Numbered from the stretch's first letter, positions 53,996-63,042 are shown. The stretch is 64,000 bases of DNA from Planctomycetaceae bacterium (GCA_024642205.1 JAHEBQ010000027.1:1-64000), one strand, 5' to 3'. Notes: a model not told the origin generated them from the letters alone. Numbers and translations are program-made.

Positions 53996-55884
53996 ATTCA
54001 GACCTTGTACATGTCACGAAACGGTTGCTCGGTGCGACATCCCGCAAGATTCTGGTCACGGGTGCAACGGGATTTGTCGGCCGGCGGGTAGCGGCAATTC
54101 TGGCCGAAGCAGGGCACGATGTGACGGCGACCGGTCGAAATCGTTACCTGGCGCCCATTCATGTTCCCTTTGTTCGCGCGGACATTCGCAACGCCGGTGA
54201 AATTGCCGAACTATGCCGAAACCAGTCGGTTGTGATTCACTGCGCCTCAAATACATCACCCTGGGCGTCGTACGACCGGCTTGCGGAGACCAATGTCGGA
54301 GGTACCGAAAACGTGATCGCCGGCTGCTCGCGACATGGTGTCTCCCGCCTGGTGCATGTTTCATCCACTTCCGTCCAGTTTGGTTTTCGAGATGCATTTG
54401 ACATTTCCGAAAACGATAACCTTCCCAGAAAGTTCGCTTGCGGTTATGCCGAAACCAAGCACGCGGCGGAAGCGGCCGTACGAGCAGCTTGCGATCGGGG
54501 TCTCAATGGGCTGATTGTGCGGGCGAGAGCGGTCTTTGGACCGGGTGATCAGAGCCTTTTACCGCGAATGCTCAGCGTGTACGACCAAGGCAAACTAAGA
54601 CAGATCGGAGACGGAAACAACGTTACCGATTTGACATACGTTGACAATCTGGTGTACGCCCTCGTCCTGGCGATCGATGCAGGAAAGTCGGGCGAAACAT
54701 GTACCATTACGGGCGGTGAACCTGTTCAGCTCTGGGATCTGGTACGTCGCATTCTGAAAGCCACCAACCGAGACGCCCAACTCGGCAGGATCCCCTATGG
54801 GTTTGCCCATAGCCTGGCCCACATTTCCGAGATTTCGCACCGACGATTTGGGCGACGGAATGAACCACCACTGACGCGCTATACGGTTGGACTGTTGGCC
54901 AAGAACCAGACATTCTCTTCGGTGGCAGCCCGACGCGAGTTAGGTTACCAGCCCGTGGTAAGCATGGGCGAAGGCATCGAACGGACCATTGAATCCTTGA
55001 CCATGAAATCGGAAACCGACTCACGAGTACGAGTCGACGTCCAGCTTTTCACGACGGGCTACACGTCCCAGTCATTTCATCTCGTGGAACACGGCGGGAA
55101 ACGTCAGACCGTGGCATTCCATGCGATGATCGCGTTAATCATCCATCCGAAACATGGAGTTACGCTTTTTGATACGGGCTATTCGCCCCGCTTTCATGAA
55201 GCAACCAGTCGATGGCCGTATCGCGTGTACGGCAAGATAACGCCTGCCGTAACGTCGTTGGAGAGTACCTGCATCAATGTGCTAAAAAAAGCCGGCGTCG
55301 ATCCAGCCCAGGTGAAACGGATCATACTTTCACACTTGCATGCTGATCATGTTTGTGGTCTCCGCGACTTCCCTCAAGCTGACATTATTACAACAGAAAC
55401 CGCCTGGAAATCAGTGGCTGGAACCAGGGGATGGGGAGCGCTGCGACGCGCGTTTCTCCCTGACTTGCTGCCTGACGACATGGAAGACCGGTTGTGCCTT
55501 CTGCCATCATTTGTTGATCCCGGGATAGGGCCTTTTGAGCAGTGTCATGATCTATTTTCCGACGGGAGCATTCGTCTGATAAATCTGCCGGGACATGCAA
55601 ATGGTCAGCTTGGCGCTCTACTGCAGGCCGACGTGGAGAAACGGAAATTCCTGATCGCCGACGCTGCCTGGACGCGACGGACGATTACGGAGAGCCTGCC
55701 TCCGACGTTCGCGTTTCGAGGATTCGCTGACAACGTCAGAGACGCCCGTCAGACGCTCAGCAAACTGTGTGAATTTCACCAGCGCTTTCCCCAGATTGAA
55801 TTGATTCCGACCCATTGTCCCGCCGTCGCAGACCAGTACGAATTCGACAGGCAACTCCGGGAATTGGTGGAGGCGCGAATCTGA
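53989..55884 (+). CDS. Fusion of NAD-dependent epimerase/3-beta-HSD-like reductase and metallo-beta-lactamase-fold hydrolase
   Basis: This 631-residue two-domain protein has an N-terminal extended SDR (~18-340) with ILVTGATGFVGRRVAAILAE and the catalytic YxxxK in ACGYAETKHAAEA, resembling OleD/3-beta-hydroxysteroid dehydrogenases. The C-terminal domain (~350-631) has the metal site LSHLHADHVCGL (H449, H451, D453, H454), INLPGHANGQLGALL and a later LIPTHCPAV, the layout of lactonase-like hydrolases. The joint lacks any stop or ribosome site, so it is one chain. It may reduce the ketoacyl product of the synthase and hydrolyse a lactone or thioester. Its stop overlaps the next start as TGATG. 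Confidence 0.9.
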   Translation: MVDSDLVHVTKRLLGATSRKILVTGATGFVGRRVAAILAEAGHDVTATGRNRYLAPIHVPFVRADIRNAGEIAELCRNQSVVIHCASNTSPWASYDRLAETNVGGTENVIAGCSRHGVSRLVHVSSTSVQFGFRDAFDISENDNLPRKFACGYAETKHAAEAAVRAACDRGLNGLIVRARAVFGPGDQSLLPRMLSVYDQGKLRQIGDGNNVTDLTYVDNLVYALVLAIDAGKSGETCTITGGEPVQLWDLVRRILKATNRDAQLGRIPYGFAHSLAHISEISHRRFGRRNEPPLTRYTVGLLAKNQTFSSVAARRELGYQPVVSMGEGIERTIESLTMKSETDSRVRVDVQLFTTGYTSQSFHLVEHGGKRQTVAFHAMIALIIHPKHGVTLFDTGYSPRFHEATSRWPYRVYGKITPAVTSLESTCINVLKKAGVDPAQVKRIILSHLHADHVCGLRDFPQADIITTETAWKSVAGTRGWGALRRAFLPDLLPDDMEDRLCLLPSFVDPGIGPFEQCHDLFSDGSIRLINLPGHANGQLGALLQADVEKRKFLIADAAWTRRTITESLPPTFAFRGFADNVRDARQTLSKLCEFHQRFPQIELIPTHCPAVADQYEFDRQLRELVEARI

Positions 55885-57023
55885 TGCGTGTGCTGCTCAC
55901 GAGCCCCAGGGCACCGGTCACGTTGGATCTTGCCAGAAGATTCCATGCACACGGCGACGAAGTCTATCTTTGCGACAGTTTGAGATTTGGCTGCGGAAAT
56001 TTTTCTCGTTCAAAAATCCAGGCCTTCTCGACTCCCCGCCCAAACGCGTTTCCTGCGGATTACGTCGAGGCCATCAACAGGATTGTCAACCGTCAGGGTA
56101 TTGATTTACTCGTCCCGACTTGCGAAGAAATTTTTTTTCTTGCGGCCTGCCGGAACCAGCTGGACTGCGAAGTGTTTGCCGGCTCCTTCGAGACGTTGAG
56201 GGACATTCACAACAAATGGACGTTTTCACAGATGGCTTCCAATGAAGCAGGAATCGTCCCCGACACCTATCCAATCCAATCTGAATCACAGCTGATCGAG
56301 TTTCGAGATTGTTCCAGGAATTTCGTCTTCAAACCCGTTTATTCAAGATTCGCTTCCCAAACGCTGATTCAACCGAACCGGGAACAGCTGGCGTGTGTCA
56401 CCGCGTCGGAAAAAACACCCTGGATAGCACAACGATTTGTCCCAGGCACGGAATACTCCACCTATAGCGTCGCACGGCGAGGACAACTCGTGGCTCACTG
56501 CACCTATCAGTCGTCCTTTCGCGCCGGAATTGGGGCCGGGATCTGCTTTCAGGCAAAACCAAACAGCTCCATTTTGGAATTCACGCACAACTTTGTACGA
56601 CAATTTGAATTCACGGGCCAAATCGGTTTCGATTTCATCGTCAATGAAGGTGGGGAAGTCTGGGTCCTCGAAGGCAACCCGCGTGCCACCAGTGGTCTGC
56701 ATTGCTTTGACAGCTGCTTACTGATCGATGCAATTCTGGGAAGAACAGACGTATTACTTGAAGCCGGCCCTGGTTCGTCACACATGATTGGTGCTGCGAT
56801 GCTGTTACTGGGCTTTCAGGACGCCATGGCAAAACGAAGTCTCCTGCGGTACCTGCGAAACGTGTTTACGAGTAAAGACGTAATATTTCGATGGACGGAT
56901 CCACTTCCCTGGCTCGGAATACCTTTCACGGCAGGCGAGCTGTGCTGGGTCGCGCTCCGCGAGCGAAAAACCCTTCAACAGGCTTCGACCTATGACATCG
57001 AGTGGAACGGCGAGGCGATATGA
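55884..57023 (+). CDS. ATP-grasp ligase (carbamoyl-phosphate-synthase-like fold)
   Basis: The ATG at 55884 shares one base with the previous TGA, giving 379 residues. A Rossmann-like N-terminal domain begins at VLLTSPRAPVTLDLARRFHA. The ATP-grasp part (~110-300) shows NFVFKPVYSRFASQTLI (lysine), TPWIAQRFVPGTEYSTYSV (hinge), IGFDFIVNEGGEVWVLEGNP and NPRATSGLHCF with the Mg-binding Glu and Asn. It would activate a carboxylate with ATP and join it to an amine or similar. It overlaps the next gene by 4 nt. The product must be linked to the ketosynthase chemistry. Confidence 0.87.
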   Translation: MRVLLTSPRAPVTLDLARRFHAHGDEVYLCDSLRFGCGNFSRSKIQAFSTPRPNAFPADYVEAINRIVNRQGIDLLVPTCEEIFFLAACRNQLDCEVFAGSFETLRDIHNKWTFSQMASNEAGIVPDTYPIQSESQLIEFRDCSRNFVFKPVYSRFASQTLIQPNREQLACVTASEKTPWIAQRFVPGTEYSTYSVARRGQLVAHCTYQSSFRAGIGAGICFQAKPNSSILEFTHNFVRQFEFTGQIGFDFIVNEGGEVWVLEGNPRATSGLHCFDSCLLIDAILGRTDVLLEAGPGSSHMIGAAMLLLGFQDAMAKRSLLRYLRNVFTSKDVIFRWTDPLPWLGIPFTAGELCWVALRERKTLQQASTYDIEWNGEAI

Positions 57024-58195
57024 GCCCGGATACGCAGGTTGGTGACCGCAGAATACTGGACCCGGTCCAGGCTGGTAACTTCCTCCGGGTAACGGGTCAT
57101 CCGGAAGCGAAAGCTGCAGGATTGAGGCCGGAATTCCTGCGTGGCTTGCTTTCGGCTGATTCAACTCGACTCGTTTCCAATGTTGAGACGACGTTTTTTC
57201 TCGCTCGCGTGGACCCGTTCTGTTTCCCGGTCACCGTCAACGACACCGAATACGAAAACTCTTATGTTTGCTCGCCGTACACCGGAATGATCTCCTATTC
57301 GCTTGAGGAACTGGAGAACATTGACAGTGTGACTCTCCGGACAGTCATTCGCTTGCTGGCAACAGGGATGAGTCCACTGCTGAAGCTCGCCAAAATAAAT
57401 CGTGTCGCATGCGTAAACAATTCGATGTTGTCAACCAATCTTTATCCAAACTGGGAGGGTGAGCATCTCCTTGAGCTTACACAGAAACTGACGGGGCACT
57501 TTCCACGTCATGCAATCATGTTTCGCTCATTGAACGTTGCCACGACTCCGAGATTGTGTGAGGTGTTTCAGTCGTCCGACTACCAATTTGTTCCCAGTCG
57601 GTTGCTTTACGTCATTGACCCCGCCGATCGCTCAATCCTTGAGAAAAGAAATGTTCGAATCGACTATCGATTGATGCGGGAGTCACCATACACGATTGTC
57701 AGGCATGACGAGTTTACTGACGACGATGACGCTCGGGTCAAATCCCTTTACGACGAACTCTATCTTGGAAAATACTCGGAACACAACCCTCAATTCACAA
57801 CTGAGCTCATTCGCCTGTTCCGGAAAACGAGCCAGCTGGAATTCATGGGTCTTCGAAACAGCGCTGGAATTCTGGTCGGCGTTATTGCCACCCTGGAATT
57901 GAACCATCAGTTCACGACGCCGATTGTGGGCTACGACTTCAGCGTTCCGAGAACAGCGGGGCTGTATCGCTTACTGACGGCCCTTGTCATCCAAAAAGCC
58001 TTCGACGAAAACAAGCTCTTCAACATGAGTTCGGGAGTCGGAAAATTCAAACAGCACCGTGGCGCGACTCCCCAATTGGAATATTCGGCGATCTACACCA
58101 GGCACTTGCGGCCAGCGCAAAGGACGATCTGGAAAGCCGTGGGATGGATGATGGAAAATATCGCCGCTCCGCTGGTTCAGAAACACGAACTCTGA
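57020..58195 (+). CDS. GNAT-like acyltransferase (Acetyltransf_6/FemAB-like)
   Basis: From the ATGA-overlapping start at 57020 this is a 391-residue protein of two GNAT-like halves. The N-terminal half includes NSYVCSPYTGMISYSLEELE. The C-terminal half has FMGLRNSAGILVGVIATLEL, TAGLYRLLTALVIQKAFDEN and a GVGKFKQHRGATPQLEY stretch resembling the end of BioF2-like acetyltransferases. It should transfer an acyl group to an amine. As the fourth gene of the cluster it could join the fatty acyl product to an amino acid. The family assignment is from pattern only. Confidence 0.7.
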   Translation: MSPDTQVGDRRILDPVQAGNFLRVTGHPEAKAAGLRPEFLRGLLSADSTRLVSNVETTFFLARVDPFCFPVTVNDTEYENSYVCSPYTGMISYSLEELENIDSVTLRTVIRLLATGMSPLLKLAKINRVACVNNSMLSTNLYPNWEGEHLLELTQKLTGHFPRHAIMFRSLNVATTPRLCEVFQSSDYQFVPSRLLYVIDPADRSILEKRNVRIDYRLMRESPYTIVRHDEFTDDDDARVKSLYDELYLGKYSEHNPQFTTELIRLFRKTSQLEFMGLRNSAGILVGVIATLELNHQFTTPIVGYDFSVPRTAGLYRLLTALVIQKAFDENKLFNMSSGVGKFKQHRGATPQLEYSAIYTRHLRPAQRTIWKAVGWMMENIAAPLVQKHEL

Positions 58196-58223
58196 AAAGA
58201 TTCACCACGACCGGAACCACTCC

Positions 58224-59255
58224 ATGACCGAATCTGACGAAGAACGCCAAATCCCGGACTTCAATTACTTGCAAAATTTCTGGTGGGTGGTTGGAAGGTC
58301 GGTTGACCTGAAGACGCGAACCCCGCTGAAGATTCGTTTGCTCGGCCATGATTATGTCCTGTTCCGGGCCAGCCATGGCAAAGCGGCCTGTTTTGAAGAT
58401 CGATGTCCCCACCGCCAGATCCCGTTGTCGCTTGGTCAGGTTGTCAATTGTCAGCTCAGGTGCCCGTATCACGGCTGGGCGTTTGACGAGTCGGGAAATT
58501 GCACGAATGTACCCGGTAGAATTGGTGACCCATTTTCGACGCCTCTCCTGAAGCCGTACCAAACACATGAAGCACATGGATTGATCTGGGTTTGTACCGC
58601 GGATCAAGGCCGCAACGACTTGCCATTCGTCACGCCTCACCTTCCCTCAAATGAGATGAAAACGAAGATCCACAGTTTCAAGATCGCGACAAACATGATC
58701 GACATTCTTGAAAACTTCATGGACCCCTTTCATACGGCGATTCTCCATAACGACCTGATCCGAAAAGATACGATTCGGAGTATCAACAAAGTAATGCCCC
58801 GACATTCAGAAGATGGTTTCGAAGTTCGTTACACCAAGGAGGCCGCGCAATCCACATGGTTTCGACGTTTTCAACGCGATATCGAAATGGACCTGGGAAG
58901 ATTTCGAATGCCCGGCATCATTGAATTGGAATTCCATTCAAAGGACCAACTCGAGTTCGCGAACACATTCTACGTCACCCCTATCGATCAGGATCACGTC
59001 CGCATGGTAACGATTGTCTCGATCAAGGAACGAATCATTCCTGCCTGGCTGCTCTTCCTCGTGGCCAGGCCGATCTTGATGAAGGCCCTTCATCAAGACA
59101 TCTGGATGTTGCAATTGCAAAACAAGGCCCGACATACGTATCACAACAGGAGGCAGATCATACTGGACACCGACATCGTCCGTCGCCAGTTGGAGCTTGC
59201 ATTGAGTGGTCGCTCAGAAAAAGTGAATTTCACCGACCTGGAAGCGCTGCTCTAA
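58224..59255 (+). CDS. Rieske [2Fe-2S] non-haem iron oxygenase
   Basis: The 343-residue enzyme has a Rieske domain with C61-P-H63 (DRCPHRQIP) and C80-P-Y-H83 (RCPYHGWAF). The catalytic domain has the NxxDxxHxxxxH motif with D167, H170 and H175 in LENFMDPFHTAILHNDL; the third iron ligand (a later Asp) was not pinned down. Single-component Rieske oxygenases oxidise, demethylate or desaturate small molecules and need a separate reductase, which is not encoded here. It starts 28 nt after the acyltransferase gene and closes the cluster. Confidence 0.9.
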   Translation: MTESDEERQIPDFNYLQNFWWVVGRSVDLKTRTPLKIRLLGHDYVLFRASHGKAACFEDRCPHRQIPLSLGQVVNCQLRCPYHGWAFDESGNCTNVPGRIGDPFSTPLLKPYQTHEAHGLIWVCTADQGRNDLPFVTPHLPSNEMKTKIHSFKIATNMIDILENFMDPFHTAILHNDLIRKDTIRSINKVMPRHSEDGFEVRYTKEAAQSTWFRRFQRDIEMDLGRFRMPGIIELEFHSKDQLEFANTFYVTPIDQDHVRMVTIVSIKERIIPAWLLFLVARPILMKALHQDIWMLQLQNKARHTYHNRRQIILDTDIVRRQLELALSGRSEKVNFTDLEALL

Positions 59256-59613
59256 TGCGACCGCCGCCGTGCAACCCTGCGAAGTTTGCACCTGGATTGC
59301 TGGTTGCGACCCGTAACAAGCCCAACGCAGCGCTGGCAATAGGGCCACGATTTCGACCGGATCCCGTCGATCGTACCAGAGGTTCGCGACAGGATTGGTC
59401 AAATCGCATCAACCCACGGCCGCGTTTTGGCAGGCATTGATCAATTCTCAACCGGCTTTCACCCCTGGTCGCCAAAGGATTCAAGACGATGATTCGGCAA
59501 GTCGTCGCATGACTGGGGCTCGAGACCCCAGCCACGCATCGACTGGTTTTCGAAGCAGTTTTCAAAACAACATCACGTTGGCTCCCTCCGACAGGACAGC
59601 GCCGCAATGATCA
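59256..59613. other. Intergenic region between convergent genes
   Basis: This 358-bp stretch follows the Rieske gene. A 61-codon frame starts at 59255 in a TAATG overlap but its composition is arginine- and proline-rich without a family. An inverted repeat CTGGGG / CCCCAG (59513-59531, loop 7 nt) is a weak terminator candidate. Nothing else was recognised. Confidence 0.35.
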
Positions 59614-61038
59614 TCACTTGTTGTCTTTAGGCTTTTCGAGATGAAGCATCAGCCATTGCTGAGTCGTGCCGTCGGCGAAATGGACCAGAGCATCGGTTTC
59701 ATTTTCCGTCAAACTGCCAAGCTTGGCCTCCATGATTGGCGTACTCTTACCCGCGATCGTCCAAGCCGCCCTTCCGCTTTTCGGATCGACCATACCCTCG
59801 ACCGACTTCGTTTCGTCGGTTGATTTGTTATTGTAGTTACCAGCGATGATGCCTTCTTTGCTGACCGCCAATTGCAGAAACATGTTGGGGGCAGCATCGG
59901 AATTATCCTCTTTCGCCAGGGCAAAAACCCCTAATGGGAGCCATTCCATTTCGTCCGGCTCTTGAACCTCCGGAGCGCTATCGACAATCTGTTCTGCTTG
60001 TGCCGCGTACTCTTCCGCGGGGACCTGTTGCTCACCGGAATAGACAGTGCCTTGATCGTAGTAGACGTCGCCACCACCACCAGACTCGCTGTATCCAGCG
60101 CCCATAAAGGTTCCTACGGCACCCACAGTGGCCCAGGTCCAGAAGGCCGGGTTCTGGTTGAATCGATAATAGGCTTCCGGATTGTTCTTCCAGAAATCAT
60201 CGAACAAATGATTCTGGTCGAATTCATTTTCCAGTTCATCACGAATGCTGTCGGCATGTTCACTTCGTTGCTGCTGTCGTTGCGACCGGTTTTCACCTCG
60301 TCCGGCGGCCAGAGTGGAACGAGTTTCGCCTCGATTGGTGACTCGTGCCGCCTGATTATCACCGCGGTTGGAGACTCGATCCTGGCGATTGTCGGAAGCA
60401 AACTCCCGATTTTCGCCCCGGCTGTCACGGACGTTTGAACGCGTATCGGTTCTTCCGGCAATGTTCTCAGCTCGTTGATTGGCAACCGAGCCGGCGTCGT
60501 GAGTTGTCGCCGCATTGTGGGTTGCCGACGCCGAGTTGTGGTTGAAGAAATCATTCACGGCTGCATTGCCACCGCTGGCTCGCGCGCCCGCTCCCTGGCC
60601 GGAGACGTTGAGAAAGCTGTTCAGTTCTCCTCTCGAAGGGCTGGCCCCCTGGGCAGCGCGGCCCGTTGCGGCACTTCGACTTTCGCCCGCGACTCCTGCG
60701 CGATTACCCCCTGCGACCCCTGCGCGATTACCGCCTGCGACCCCTGTGCGATTGCCGCCTGCTGCAGCAGGACGATTCCCGACAGCCCCCGTCGACGGTC
60801 GAGCCGCAGGCCGCGATTGACTGGGCATCGCAGGGCGACTCATTGACGGACTTCGACTGTACGATTGGGCTTGAGGTCGATAACCGCCACCCCCACCTCC
60901 ACCCATCCGTGCACCGCCGCCGCCGCGACCTCGTTGCGCCGTGGCATCGGAAATGGACAAGAGATTGATCGTCACAGCCATTGCGATTACGACAGCGATT
61001 CGCGACGCTTTCGTTAATTCAGGATATCTATAGTTCAT
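59614..61038 (-). CDS. Secreted glycine/arginine/asparagine-rich surface protein
   Basis: This 474-residue protein has a signal peptide (~12-35, ending near ATAQRG) and a low-complexity region (~35-280) of Gly-rich, Ser/Pro-rich and then Asn/Arg-rich sequence, with a tandem AGGNRAGV-type repeat at ~90-120. A helical segment (ELENEFDQNHLFDDFWKN), a hydrophobic Gly/Ala stretch (WTWATVGAVGTFMGAGYSES) and a C-terminal domain of ~120 residues follow. Such proteins are found across planctomycetes, sometimes labelled mu-protocadherin-like. It is likely exported or cell-surface bound. It is 4 nt downstream of the DUF4440 gene and probably cotranscribed with it. Confidence 0.8.
   Translation of the reverse strand: MNYRYPELTKASRIAVVIAMAVTINLLSISDATAQRGRGGGGARMGGGGGGGYRPQAQSYSRSPSMSRPAMPSQSRPAARPSTGAVGNRPAAAGGNRTGVAGGNRAGVAGGNRAGVAGESRSAATGRAAQGASPSRGELNSFLNVSGQGAGARASGGNAAVNDFFNHNSASATHNAATTHDAGSVANQRAENIAGRTDTRSNVRDSRGENREFASDNRQDRVSNRGDNQAARVTNRGETRSTLAAGRGENRSQRQQQRSEHADSIRDELENEFDQNHLFDDFWKNNPEAYYRFNQNPAFWTWATVGAVGTFMGAGYSESGGGGDVYYDQGTVYSGEQQVPAEEYAAQAEQIVDSAPEVQEPDEMEWLPLGVFALAKEDNSDAAPNMFLQLAVSKEGIIAGNYNNKSTDETKSVEGMVDPKSGRAAWTIAGKSTPIMEAKLGSLTENETDALVHFADGTTQQWLMLHLEKPKDNK
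60691..60762. repeat. Three tandem 24-bp repeats inside the surface-protein gene
   Basis: Units at 60691-60714, 60715-60738 and 60739-60762 differ by only a few bases and encode the repeated octapeptide AGGNRAGV or close variants. The array is in frame (24 = 8 codons), so copy number can change without breaking the gene. Confidence 0.9.
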
Positions 61039-61042
61039 GGTT

Positions 61043-61948
61043 TTACTCCGAGTCTTGATTGCGAGTTAGTTTGATGGGTTCGATATTGGGCAGGATTTCT
61101 CCGTCCAGCTCCCGGCCTGATACCTGCCACGTGATTGTGTTGTCGTCGACCAGCGTGATGGTCCGGATAGCCGTTGCTTTTCGCCCATCAGGAAGTGTTG
61201 CGGTCGCATTAATGACCCAGCTGTTGTCTTTCTTCTTCCAGGTCGCAGTTCCAAACCCACCGTCCGAATCAAAAACCCACGATCGAATCCTTTGAGAAAC
61301 GGGGTCCCAGCCAATCAGCTGAACACCGGCCAGATCAGATTCACCTTCCACGGAGACGGCGAAGGTACGCGAGATAAAGTTCTGATTCTTGGTCCATTTG
61401 GAAGTCGTGACAATGGTCGATTGTTCGTCCTGGTCAACCCAGGTACCGATCATCCACTCGAGTTCTTTCAAATGCTGGTAATTCGAACGAAAAACCGGCT
61501 CCGACTCCTCAGTCATTCGATCGAGGAGCCAGCGACCCTCCGACTTGATGTGGACGGCTGAATAGACCGTCACGTCTGGTTCGGCTCCCGGCCTCAAGAC
61601 ACGAGCGGTTCCCTCTTCAACCGCGACGCTGGGCGACACAAATCGCACGGACTCAACCGTGACCTCAAGCTTCGTCTCTTTGGAATTCTGGAAGATTCCC
61701 TTCAACTGCTGCTCAATGGCCTCGCGGCCAACCACTTCTTCTCCAGTCTCCGGATTGGAATACACGGCGACCGTCGACCATAGGCTCGCCACCGTCTTGG
61801 CATCCTGTTTGTTGAATGCTTCGACGTAGGTCTTTGTTGATTGCCGGATGGCCGCCTCGTCCTCTGCCTGGTCGGCATGAAGACATTCCGTCTTCATTCC
61901 TGCCAAGGCAAGAATGACAACGAATCCCAGTATTGTTCTCGTTCTCAT
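61043..61948 (-). CDS. Secreted SnoaL/DUF4440-like protein (SgcJ/EcaC family)
   Basis: This 301-residue protein has a signal peptide (~5-25). The first domain (~28-150) is SnoaL/DUF4440-like: EAAIRQSTKTYVEAFNKQDA, TVASLWSTVAVYSNPETGEE, GREAIEQQLKGIFQ and VEEGTARVLRPGAE. The second half (~165-300) has beta-rich motifs (ELEWMIGTWVDQ, SRTFAVSVEGESDLAGVQLI, VFDSDGGFGTATWKK) resembling a lipocalin-like or DUF1579-like domain. Such proteins are frequent in planctomycetes; the substrate is unknown. It precedes the surface-protein gene by 4 nt, so the two are probably one operon. Confidence 0.85.
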   Translation of the reverse strand: MRTRTILGFVVILALAGMKTECLHADQAEDEAAIRQSTKTYVEAFNKQDAKTVASLWSTVAVYSNPETGEEVVGREAIEQQLKGIFQNSKETKLEVTVESVRFVSPSVAVEEGTARVLRPGAEPDVTVYSAVHIKSEGRWLLDRMTEESEPVFRSNYQHLKELEWMIGTWVDQDEQSTIVTTSKWTKNQNFISRTFAVSVEGESDLAGVQLIGWDPVSQRIRSWVFDSDGGFGTATWKKKDNSWVINATATLPDGRKATAIRTITLVDDNTITWQVSGRELDGEILPNIEPIKLTRNQDSE

Positions 61949-62047
61949 GTTTAGCTCTCTTCCTTTGCTTATTGAAATTGTTTTGGCAACTCGTTGAATG
62001 GAAGTTGACCGTGCCGCTTTTCTGTTTTCTCAACCGGGATCCTATTG

Positions 62048-62504
62048 TCAATTCACCTGGATCGTCACTTTGCCGATCTTGCCAATGAACTTGCTAAAGG
62101 CCCGGCCATGCGTTTCGGACACCGTCGTCGCCATATCGATACCGACGCCGGCCATCTCGTCTGCGGAGAATTCCAGGAATTCCTGCTTGGGTACCTTTGC
62201 GGACTCACCAGACAAGCCATTCACATCGAGGGCCGCCGTGACTCCTGCACCAGGGTTCTCGCCTCCATCTTGGGCAAAGTCGATCCCCTCCGTGGACTTG
62301 CCGCCGGCAATTTAGACGAGCCGGCGGCTGCGGACCGCGTTAAACCAAGGTCGCATAATTGTACAGCGTCACGTCTTTCACGCGCAGGGCCCAGCCACCA
62401 AAGCGTCCGCGTTGAGCGAACAACACTCCATGGGCCGGCCCGTCTCCGCCCTCGATTCCAGCGACGATGCCAAACAGTGGTTTTAAACTTGATAAAATCG
62501 ACTT
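62048..62504 (-). pseudogene. Decayed 3' end of an arylsulfatase gene
   Basis: Two pieces of an arylsulfatase C-terminal region remain on the minus strand. The upstream piece (62504-62340, open for 55 codons and ending in TAA) reads HGVLFAQRGRFGGWALRVKD then VTLYNYATLV. The downstream piece (62311-62048, 88 codons, preceded by another TAA) reads GGKSTEGIDFAQDGGENPGA, then QEFLEFSADEMAGVGIDMAT and FSKFIGKIGKVTIQVN. They lie in order with 28 nt and two stops between them, as expected for frameshift decay. The matching family pattern is GVI.AQGGRFGGWSLY, PAGKHT..EFAYDGGG, FSADET.DVG.DTGTPV and FTGKIEKVTI. No start codon or catalytic N-terminal part is present upstream. Confidence 0.7.
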
Positions 62505-62959
62505 CTAGCAGTCCACCCATGCCTTCGCAAAAATGAGGTTTTTCGGCCGAACATCAGATCGGCGCGACCGGCCAGTTTACGGTGGAAGACGTCCTGTCGG
62601 AGATTGGTCCAGGACAGCACTTTGTACTTGCCGGTGGGCCGACCAGGGAAAACTGACCCTAACAACCGGGTTGCAAAAACCCCATCAGAATTTCCGTGAC
62701 GGGATGGCCGCGTCTGCTGGCAAAAAAATTCGAGGGCGACGTGATTGCCACTCTGGGGAGAAGTTTTGGGACCAGGAACTGGATGCTAATCCTCACACGC
62801 GATAGATCAGGAACGAGATAAACCGGTACAAGAAAGATGGCTGGCGGAGATCGAAAAAGCGTTCGCCGAAGCGACGCCGGTCGCAAACGCCAAATGAAGT
62901 CAACAGACAGTGCAGGGCGCCAGACGCCCCTTGTTTGACATGAATCCGCTGATTGTTTC

Positions 62960-63006
62960 ACAGGATGAACAGGATTTGCAGGATCAAGTAACCTTGTTCA
63001 CCCTGT
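62960..63006. repeat. REP-like inverted repeat with CAGGATNNN iterations
   Basis: Three 9-bp iterations of CAGGATNNN (from 62961) are followed by a near-perfect complement, so that the ends ACAGGATGAACAGG and CCTTGTTCACCCTGT pair with one or two mismatches. This resembles widely scattered ACAGGAT-type intergenic repeats. It lies in a gene-free region. Confidence 0.5.
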
Positions 63007-63014
63007 CAACAAAC

Positions 63015-63042
63015 AGGCTTGCCAACCGGCGTTGACAAGCCT
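63015..63042 (-). terminator. Probable katG terminator hairpin
   Basis: AGGCTTG and CAAGCCT pair over 7 bp, then after one mismatch CAAC pairs with GTTG across a CGGC loop. It lies 40 nt past the katG stop; read on the minus strand it is followed by the T-rich GTTTGTTG. Confidence 0.55.

Noticed and set aside
59255..59440. 61-codon frame starting in a TAATG overlap with the Rieske stop
   Set aside because: The overlap resembles true joints in this cluster, but the composition is Arg/Pro-rich with no signal, domain or leader-like motif; chance is more likely.
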